A DNA stretch of 5,161 nucleotides. Origin: CBDUXZ01 sp965371325 [NCBI: uncultured bacterium]. GTDB lineage: Bacteria; JAUYMQ01. The notes under the pieces were generated by a model. That model saw nothing but the letters and a program-made list of their open reading frames with translations, made no database searches and was not told where the DNA came from. Every line of letters starts with the position of its first letter. Position 1 is the first letter of the stretch. Made by a program: the position numbers and the translations under genes. Of this stretch, positions 1-4,635 are shown piece by piece. Where the stretch lies: positions 1 to 5,161 of the forward strand of contig CBDUXZ010000175.1 in the NCBI GenBank assembly GCA_965371325.1. The letters run 5' to 3'.

Positions 1-1076
1 GCGAAGAGTTCAACCTCATGGGGTCGCTCCACGCGATGGAACACGCGAGCATCTCGCTCTTCCCGCTCTTTGCATTGTGCGATCGGAATGACATCGGCGG
101 CATCTCCTGTCCGATGCATGCGCAGATCGGTAAAGCGGCGGTTTTCTTCTATGACGGCCATCCCGGGGGCGTGGGGCTTTGCGCCTCGGTCTTCCAGAGG
201 CTCGACGCCATGTTCGAGGCGACGCTCGATCTCGTAACGGACTGCGAGTGCGACGCGGGCTGCCCCTCCTGCGTTCATTCACCCAAGTGCGGGAACGGCA
301 ACCGCCCGATCGACAAGGCGGGCGCGCGGCGCTTCCTCGCGCTGCTTCTGGGACACGAAGCGCGCGAAGCATCCTCATCGCCCTCGCCCGAAAAGCCCCT
401 GGTGCTTCACGAATTGCCGCCGGAGGACGAGACGCCTGCGCCCCTCGCGCCGCCCCCCGAGCGGCGGATAATCTTCTTCGACCTGGAAACGCAGCGGTCC
501 GCCCGGGACGTGGGGGGCTGGGATCAGGCCCACCGCATGCGCCTCGCGATCGGCGTTCTCTACGATACGCGCGAGAAGCGCTTCGAGCGCTACGGAGAGG
601 CCGATGTTCACCGGCTGATCGCCCGCCTGCGCGAGGCGGATCTCGTTGTCGGTTTCAACGTGCTACGATTTGATTACGCGGTTCTCGGCGCCTATGCGGG
701 CGAGCAGCTCGAGGGGATCCCGACCTTCGACATGCTCGCGGACCTCCACGGCAAACTCGGCTTCCGCGTAAGCCTGAGCCACCTCACCGAGCAAACCCTC
801 GGAAGTCCAAAAACCGCCGACGGACTCGATGCGCTGCGCTGGTGGCGGGAGGGGGCGGTGGAAAAGGTCGCCGACTATTGCGAGCGCGACGTTGCGCTCA
901 CGCGGCGTCTGTTCGAATTCGGAGCGGGGCAGAAACATGTTCTGTTCGAAACGCGGGATGGGCGCCAGGTGCGGCTTCCCGTCGCCTGGGGCGTGGAGGA
1001 GATTCTGAAGCGCCTCCCCCCGCTCACCGTCCGAAAAAGCCCCTCCCCTTCCCGCAGAGCCCGGAAGGCCGGATGA
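1..1076 (+). CDS. MrfA/YprA-type DEAD/DEAH helicase C-terminus (DUF1998/MZB zinc domain) fused to a YprB/MrfB-like DEDDy exonuclease; 5' partial
   Basis: The frame is open to the left edge, so the helicase core lies outside; the Met at 18 is internal and is used here only for numbering. Residues 1-112 match the DUF1998/MZB domain of YprA/MrfA helicases: GSLHAMEHA, a YDGHPGGVGL stretch (45-54), then a cysteine cluster C76-x-C78-x3-C82-x2-C85-x5-C91 ending in CGNGN, a likely zinc site. A Pro/Glu/Ser-rich linker (about 113-148) follows. Residues 150-302 form an RNase H-like fold exonuclease (RNase_H_2/YprB type): FFDLET supplies D155 and E157, D219 follows GFN, and Y287-x3-D291 completes a DEDDy set. 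All four acidic residues are present, so nuclease activity is plausible. In B. subtilis, MrfA and MrfB are separate proteins of a mitomycin C repair pathway; by inference this fused protein unwinds and trims damaged DNA. The TPR region reported for YprB is not evident. The stop overlaps the cvpA-family start. Confidence 0.88.
   Translation, partial: EEFNLMGSLHAMEHASISLFPLFALCDRNDIGGISCPMHAQIGKAAVFFYDGHPGGVGLCASVFQRLDAMFEATLDLVTDCECDAGCPSCVHSPKCGNGNRPIDKAGARRFLALLLGHEAREASSSPSPEKPLVLHELPPEDETPAPLAPPPERRIIFFDLETQRSARDVGGWDQAHRMRLAIGVLYDTREKRFERYGEADVHRLIARLREADLVVGFNVLRFDYAVLGAYAGEQLEGIPTFDMLADLHGKLGFRVSLSHLTEQTLGSPKTADGLDALRWWREGAVEKVADYCERDVALTRRLFEFGAGQKHVLFETRDGRQVRLPVAWGVEEILKRLPPLTVRKSPSPSRRARKAG
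1063..1068 (+). promoter_or_regulatory. Shine-Dalgarno for the CvpA-family gene, inside the helicase-exonuclease 3' end
   Basis: GGAAGG lies four bases before the ATG at 1073. It fixes the CvpA-family start at 1073 rather than at any in-frame codon further upstream, where the translation (from 842) is Arg/Ala/Gly-rich and lies antiparallel to nothing but the exonuclease reading frame. The ATG shares the sequence ATGA with the upstream TGA, a classic translational-coupling arrangement. Confidence 0.6.
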
Positions 1077-1603
1077 ATCTCGTCGATCTCATTGTGCTCG
1101 TCATCGTGGGGCTCTCCGGTATCGTCGGACTTTTCCGCGGTGCCGTCCGGGAGGTATTCGGCCTTGCGGCGCTCCTCCTCGGATTTATTCTCGCGGCGAA
1201 CTACTACGCCGAGGCCGGAGAGATGCTCGCGCCCTGGATCACCGATCGTCTCGTTGCCCAGGGTGCGGCCTTTTTCGGGATTCTTCTCGTTGCCTGGGCC
1301 GCCTTCTCCCTGGCGGGTTTGATTGTGAGACGCGTGCTGAAACTGCTGTCGCTTTCCTGGCTCGACAGGCTGGGCGGCCTGGCCTTCGGACTGGCTCGGG
1401 GAGCGCTCGTGGTCTCCGTCCTCAGCTGGTCATTCACCGCTTTCGGCATTCCGGCAGAGGGGATCGCGGCGGAAGAGCTGATGGAATCTCGCCTCTCGCG
1501 ACGAATCCTCGATTCGGGCGATAGCATCGCTGGCCTGTTTCCGGAGGAGTTCGCCTCACGCCTCAAGGCGGGCGTGCAACGCGCCCGCGAAGGCCTCGAC
1601 TAG
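1073..1603 (+). CDS. CvpA-family inner-membrane protein
   Basis: This 176-residue protein has the usual CvpA-family length and layout. Four hydrophobic segments lie at about 3-20, 27-43, 64-87 and 103-124, followed by a hydrophilic C-terminal tail (about 128-176). Family-typical motifs are visible: a VDLIVLVIV opening, GLFRGAVREVFG after the first segment (19-30), and LDRLGGLAFGLARG (97-110) entering the fourth segment. CvpA proteins are inner-membrane proteins named for colicin V production in E. coli; their biochemical role is still unclear, with reported links to envelope integrity and bile-salt tolerance. The start at 1073 is chosen because it gives the canonical N-terminus and has an SD at 1063-1068. 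It overlaps the upstream stop by four bases (ATGA), so it is probably co-transcribed and coupled with the repair-type gene before it. It could be functionally unrelated to that gene despite the operon. Confidence 0.9.
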   Translation: MNLVDLIVLVIVGLSGIVGLFRGAVREVFGLAALLLGFILAANYYAEAGEMLAPWITDRLVAQGAAFFGILLVAWAAFSLAGLIVRRVLKLLSLSWLDRLGGLAFGLARGALVVSVLSWSFTAFGIPAEGIAAEELMESRLSRRILDSGDSIAGLFPEEFASRLKAGVQRAREGLD

Positions 1604-1652
1604 GGATCCGGCGGCAATTTCGAGGCACGCCACTCTCCGGCAGGAAGGATCG
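1604..1652. other. Short convergent intergenic gap
   Basis: These 49 bases separate the ends of the plus-strand CvpA-family gene and the minus-strand HD-GYP gene. A distant GATCC (1605-1609) / GGATC (1647-1651) pair could close a long loop, but there is no compact GC stem followed by a T-run on either strand. No intrinsic terminator can be supported, so transcripts from the two sides may overlap at their 3' ends or rely on Rho. Confidence 0.5.
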
Positions 1653-2783
1653 TCAGCCACCCTTACTCCCTCCGTTCCTCTCGTCGATCACGGAACCAAA
1701 CAGCTTGTTCAGCTGCACCACGCCCCCCGTCTGCAGGGCGCGCAGGAGTGTCTTCACGAGAAGCGGATCGAAGGCGTTCCCCGCCTGACGCTTCAGCTCG
1801 ATCTGGACTTCCCTTTCGGAGAGGATTCCTGAAGATTTGGGATCGTGCATCATCTCGTCGTATGCGTTGACAAGGGACACAATCCGTACCGCCAGCGGTA
1901 TATCATCTCCCCGGAGCCCATCCGGGTAACCGCTTCCATCGTATCGTTCGTGGTGCCAGCGGAGAATCGCACTAACGGTCGGGGACACATTCAGTGGCTC
2001 GAGGATCTCGGAGCCGCGTTTGGGATGCTGCCGGAAGATTGCCATCTCATCCCTGCTCATTTCTGTGGGATGCCGGTGGGGCGAGATGCCCAGGCCGAAT
2101 TTTCCGATGTCGTGGAGCAACGCCCCGATCTGAAGATCCTCTCTCTCCCGGGCTGGAAAGCCGAACCGGTCGGCCAGGAGCATCGACAGGAAGGTCACGC
2201 GGTTCACGTGGGAGAAGAGCTCGGGATCCTTCTCCTGCATCGCGAGCGAGAAGACCCTCACAAAATCGAGGAACGAAACGTCGTCCTTCCGAAAACGCTT
2301 GTTCAAATACTCCGTGACCATCTCCGCAACGTTCGCGTCCTTCGAAAAAAGAGTCCTGAATTTTTCCCGAAGCTTCCGCCGCGTGATGGCGCGTCGGACC
2401 AGAAGGTTGATCTCCGCCAGGTTGTAGGGTTTATCGACGTGATCGAAGGCGCCCACCTGCAGCGCCTTTGAAAGCGTCTCGAGCGTCCCCACACCCGTAA
2501 TAACGATCACTTCGATGTCGGGATTACTTTTCTTGATCTCCACCAGCGTGTCGATACCATTCATTCCGGGCATCTTGAGATCGAGCGTGACGAGGTCGAA
2601 CTCGGGATTCTCGCCCAGGAAGGCGATTGCAGCTTCTCCGGTCTCAACGGCGTGGCACTCATACCGCGGCTTGAACACCATCTTGAGCGACTCGCGAGGG
2701 CCGTACTCGTCGTCCACAATCAGGATCCTGCCCTGCTGCGCTATCTCTCTCTGCATCTCTGATATCTGGCTCTGCAGTTCCAT
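1653..2783 (-). CDS. Response regulator REC-HD-GYP, putative c-di-GMP phosphodiesterase
   Basis: This 376-residue cytoplasmic regulator has a receiver domain at about 19-135: acidic pair D24/D25, phospho-acceptor D68 in LDLKMPG, T96, and K118 in DKP, so it should be phosphorylatable. A mostly charged linker (136-168) leads to an HD-GYP domain (about 170-352): H192 in a SHVNRV stretch preceded by E188, H224-D225 in LLHDIGK, H253 in QHPKRG, H277-H278-E279, then DGSGYP at 282-287 with GLRGDDIP. HD-GYP enzymes hydrolyse c-di-GMP to pGpG or GMP with a two- or three-metal centre. Oddities: the usual aspartate of the D-x-x-D-A stretch is N306 (LVNAYDE), and the R-P-Y-R-like segment that normally follows is replaced by PKSSG. 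Activity is therefore likely but unproven. The start at 2783 is backed by a purine-rich SD. The gene lies downstream of, and on the same strand as, the REC-PilZ gene; the cognate kinase is not in the window. Confidence 0.93.
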   Translation of the reverse strand: MELQSQISEMQREIAQQGRILIVDDEYGPRESLKMVFKPRYECHAVETGEAAIAFLGENPEFDLVTLDLKMPGMNGIDTLVEIKKSNPDIEVIVITGVGTLETLSKALQVGAFDHVDKPYNLAEINLLVRRAITRRKLREKFRTLFSKDANVAEMVTEYLNKRFRKDDVSFLDFVRVFSLAMQEKDPELFSHVNRVTFLSMLLADRFGFPAREREDLQIGALLHDIGKFGLGISPHRHPTEMSRDEMAIFRQHPKRGSEILEPLNVSPTVSAILRWHHERYDGSGYPDGLRGDDIPLAVRIVSLVNAYDEMMHDPKSSGILSEREVQIELKRQAGNAFDPLLVKTLLRALQTGGVVQLNKLFGSVIDERNGGSKGG

Positions 2784-2793
2784 TTCCTTCCCC
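2784..2793 (-). promoter_or_regulatory. Purine-rich Shine-Dalgarno of the REC-HD-GYP gene
   Basis: On the minus strand this reads GGGGAAGGAA directly before the ATG. The useful anti-SD pairing (GGGGA or GGAAGG) sits at short spacing. It supports the start at 2783 over the in-frame Met10, which has no comparable purine tract. Confidence 0.5.
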
Positions 2794-2805
2794 GATCGGT
2801 TTTCG

Positions 2806-2834
2806 GTGACAAGTGATTAGGTGGCAGGTGACAG
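2806..2834. repeat. Degenerate heptad tandem repeat, consensus GTGRCAR on the plus strand
   Basis: Four head-to-tail units can be read on the plus strand: GTGACAA (2806), GTGATTAG (2813, one base longer), GTGGCAG (2821) and GTGACAG (2828). On the transcribed minus strand they read as CTGTCAC / CTGCCAC / CTAATCAC / TTGTCAC. They lie in the leader of the REC-HD-GYP gene, about 23-51 bases before its ATG. Function unknown: they may be a short heptanucleotide repeat remnant or direct-repeat binding sites. Confidence 0.6.
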
Positions 2835-2936
2835 AGCAAATTTCATACCGATCTTGCGCGCCGGAGCGAATTCTTAAGGCATCGGAATACTTGAGGGTTT
2901 CAGGGAAAGGCACGGGGCGGGCGCCGTCTGGGACGG

Positions 2937-2946
2937 ACAAATTTGT
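2937..2946. repeat. Perfect 10-base palindrome ACAAATTTGT
   Basis: ACAAATTTGT equals its own reverse complement and stands out as an AT-rich block inside very GC-rich surroundings. It sits about 46 bases after the REC-PilZ stop and about 154 bases before the HD-GYP start. It could be a dimeric regulator site, but a 10-base palindrome can also arise by chance. Confidence 0.35.
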
Positions 2947-2991
2947 ACGAGGACGGCAAAACGGGGCGAGGGGGGGCAACCGTGCGGGTCA

Positions 2992-4467
2992 CTAGTAACG
3001 GACAAGTTCCTCGAGCACGTAATTCTCGAGTGCTGATATCAGGTCCTGATTCATCAGTTTGAACACCACCCCCATTCCCCTCGAATAGGCGGCTGACGAG
3101 CAAAGCTTGTTTTCGTTCATCCAGACAACGAGCGCCGAAATCTTGACCGCCGCCCCTTTGGGGAGCGTGAAACCGAGCAAAATCGTCGTCCCGGCCTCGA
3201 GAGGCAACAAGGTGCTGATGTAAGCACCGGTCAAGGAGACATTCTGGATGACGCCGTGGCCGCTACGACCGTCCCCAAACTCATACTCAACCGGTATATG
3301 GGTCGGCACACGTGGGGCGGGCCGTGGACCTTCGGGGAGGGGGGGTGTGTGCAAGTATTTGTTGAACACAAAGAGGAAATGATCCTTGCTCGCTGACTTT
3401 TCGAGAATCGCGTCGAAGCCCTGTGCATGACCCCCATTGGGGAAATCCTGGCTCTTGTAAGCGCTGGTGAACCCGATGATGGTGATCTTCTTCGTCTGAG
3501 CTTCGTCGCGAAGGTAACGGGCGACTGAGTGTCCTTCCACGAGGGGCATCAGAAGATCGAGGACGATGAGATCTACGGGGCGCTCGGGATCCATGCACAA
3601 TTTGATGGCGGACTCCCCATCCCCTACCGCGATCACCTCGTGCCCGCTTGGCTCCAGAATGGCGGTGATCTTATCGCGCCAGAACATGGAATCGTCGACC
3701 ACCACGATCCGCCGCTTCTCCTCCGGCGGCATGGAGGGCTTCTTCAAAACTTGCTCGCCGAGATAATTCCCGATCAGCTCGGAGGTGTCTTTATCGATGT
3801 TCATGAAGCGAAGGTCGAATCCCGGGGCCAGGTCCTCCTGGTTCATCGCGTTTGTATCGAGGAAGACTTCTCCTCTCAAATGAAAATTCCTCTTGAGTCC
3901 GGGGAGTTCAAACTCCAGCTCCAGGATCGTCCCGATCGCCATCGGATTCAGCGACAGGATGAACATGCCGTCGGGTGACATGTTGCGGGTGAAGCCTTGT
4001 TGCTTCAGGCCGCGCCCTCGCCGCTCCGGGCCTTCAACCGGCGCATAGGAAACCTCGATTGAAATCGGATGGCGCGAAGGCATTTGAGCTTTCGCATCCA
4101 GCAGCTTCTGGATCTCTTCAAGAAGATCTTCGTGGCAAACGATCTTCGAAAGAAAGCCATCGCAACCTGCCTGGGCGCATCGTAGGCGATCCTCTTCGCT
4201 CGGTTTTGCCGTAATTATGATGACGCGAATGTCCTTGAGCTCATCGTCGTTCTTGATCAGCGTGCAGCATTCGGCGCCGTCCATTTCCGGCATGTAGAGA
4301 TCGAGGAGTATGACGTGGGGGCGGAACTCACGCGCCTTTTCCAGCGCCTGGAAACCCGAGGACGCAGCGTCGACTTCATAGCCGGCACGCTCCAGAAGTC
4401 TTCTCTCAAGATCAAGGAAGACCTCGACGTCGTCTACCAGAAGGATCCGCTTGACTTCGTCAGTCAT
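2992..4467 (-). CDS. Duplicated REC-PilZ-REC-PilZ response regulator
   Basis: This 491-residue soluble protein is built from two copies of a receiver plus a PilZ module. REC1 (about 6-124) has D12/D13, phospho-acceptor D56 in LLDLYMP, T86 and K108. PilZ1 (about 131-240) has N162-x-S164-x2-G167 (NMSPDG). REC2 (about 252-372) has D258/D259, D304 in VLDLLMP, T334/S335 and K357. PilZ2 (about 384-488) has N409-x-S411-x2-G414 (NVSLTG), and its pattern of PLEAGTTI, LPKG, VVW and GMGVVF resembles the PilZ-type domain common in Myxococcus/Geobacter relatives. PilZ domains bind c-di-GMP through RxxxR plus D/NxSxxG; here the first motif is incomplete in both copies (R132-HPIS and R386-VPTH), so binding is uncertain. 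The proline after the receiver lysine is also lost in both (KI, KS). There is no DNA-binding or enzymatic output, so it probably acts by protein contact. The neighbouring HD-GYP regulator points to a shared c-di-GMP circuit. Confidence 0.92.
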   Translation of the reverse strand: MTDEVKRILLVDDVEVFLDLERRLLERAGYEVDAASSGFQALEKAREFRPHVILLDLYMPEMDGAECCTLIKNDDELKDIRVIIITAKPSEEDRLRCAQAGCDGFLSKIVCHEDLLEEIQKLLDAKAQMPSRHPISIEVSYAPVEGPERRGRGLKQQGFTRNMSPDGMFILSLNPMAIGTILELEFELPGLKRNFHLRGEVFLDTNAMNQEDLAPGFDLRFMNIDKDTSELIGNYLGEQVLKKPSMPPEEKRRIVVVDDSMFWRDKITAILEPSGHEVIAVGDGESAIKLCMDPERPVDLIVLDLLMPLVEGHSVARYLRDEAQTKKITIIGFTSAYKSQDFPNGGHAQGFDAILEKSASKDHFLFVFNKYLHTPPLPEGPRPAPRVPTHIPVEYEFGDGRSGHGVIQNVSLTGAYISTLLPLEAGTTILLGFTLPKGAAVKISALVVWMNENKLCSSAAYSRGMGVVFKLMNQDLISALENYVLEELVRY

Positions 4468-4635
4468 GATGCCGTCCCGCCCGGGAGGTAACCGGCGGTT
4501 CCTGCCTGCTCCGCGAGATGCGGTGAGCCCGTCGCCGCTTGTTGGTCCGTGCTGCTATATTTCGGTAAACGTGAAGGGAAGCTTTAATAGTTTTTGATCG
4601 GTCGGAGGCCCCGGGTGGGACGCGCGTGGTTCGCT
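4468..4635 (-). other. 168-base gap upstream of the REC-PilZ gene, probable promoter region
   Basis: No gene was recognised. The stretch 4554-4597 is clearly AT-richer than its surroundings and on the minus strand includes ACTATTAAAGC and AAATATAGC. TATAGC (4554-4559) could be a -10 box, but no convincing -35 box lies at 16-18 bases, so no sigma-70 promoter is called. The minus-strand sequence just after the RND gene is GC-rich (4598-4620) and followed by CAAAAACTA, with no hairpin plus T-run, so no terminator can be named. The SD of the REC-PilZ gene is weak (GGGCGGGAC before the ATG at 4467). Confidence 0.45.
4490..4500. repeat. Inverted repeat AACCG-N-CGGTT in the REC-PilZ leader
   Basis: AACCG and CGGTT flank a single central base, giving a perfect 11-base dyad about 22 bases upstream of the REC-PilZ start codon. 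Its position between the AT-rich patch and the start would suit an operator or a small leader element, but it is short and could be chance. Confidence 0.3.

Larger units (their letters stand above)
2784..2991 (-). other. 208-base gap between the REC-PilZ-REC-PilZ and REC-HD-GYP genes
   Basis: No coding region was recognised here. Reading in the direction of the two flanking genes, it first holds a C-rich stretch (plus-strand G7 at 2970-2976), a 10-base palindrome (2937-2946), a weak CCGTC/GACGG hairpin (2924-2936, 3-base loop, no T-run), then a more AT-rich segment (2840-2895) and the heptad repeat. The AT-rich segment is where a promoter for the HD-GYP gene would be expected, but no -35/-10 pair with good spacing could be defined. 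The size of the gap suggests the HD-GYP gene has its own promoter or a regulated leader. Confidence 0.5.

Noticed and set aside
842-1072. Upstream extension of the CvpA-family frame (extra 77 residues)
   Set aside because: The extra segment is an Arg/Gly/Ala-rich out-of-frame reading of the exonuclease coding sequence; the SD and the canonical CvpA N-terminus both fit the ATG at 1073.
1605-1651. GATCC/GGATC pair as a bidirectional terminator between the convergent genes
   Set aside because: Only five base pairs, a loop of about 37 bases and no T-run on either side.
1845-2471. Long plus-strand open frame opposite the HD-GYP gene (208 codons)
   Set aside because: It is antisense to a strongly conserved REC-HD-GYP gene, has no recognisable domain, and is explained by GC-rich codon bias.
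2880-2897. Minus-strand CCCTCAAGTATTCCGATG as a sigma-28-like promoter
   Set aside because: It contains TCAAGT and CCGAT elements resembling flagellar sigma-factor boxes, but they are almost adjacent instead of separated by the usual 11-15 bases.
2924-2936. CCGTC-TGG-GACGG hairpin as terminator of the REC-PilZ gene
   Set aside because: The stem is only five pairs and is followed on the minus strand by GC-rich sequence without a T-run.
3529-3978. Plus-strand open frame opposite the REC-PilZ gene (149 codons)
   Set aside because: Antisense shadow of a well-supported coding sequence, with no family resemblance and no SD.
4481-4490. Plus-strand GGGAGGT as a Shine-Dalgarno for a small plus-strand gene in the 4468-4635 gap
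   Set aside because: No start codon with a plausible downstream open frame follows at proper spacing.
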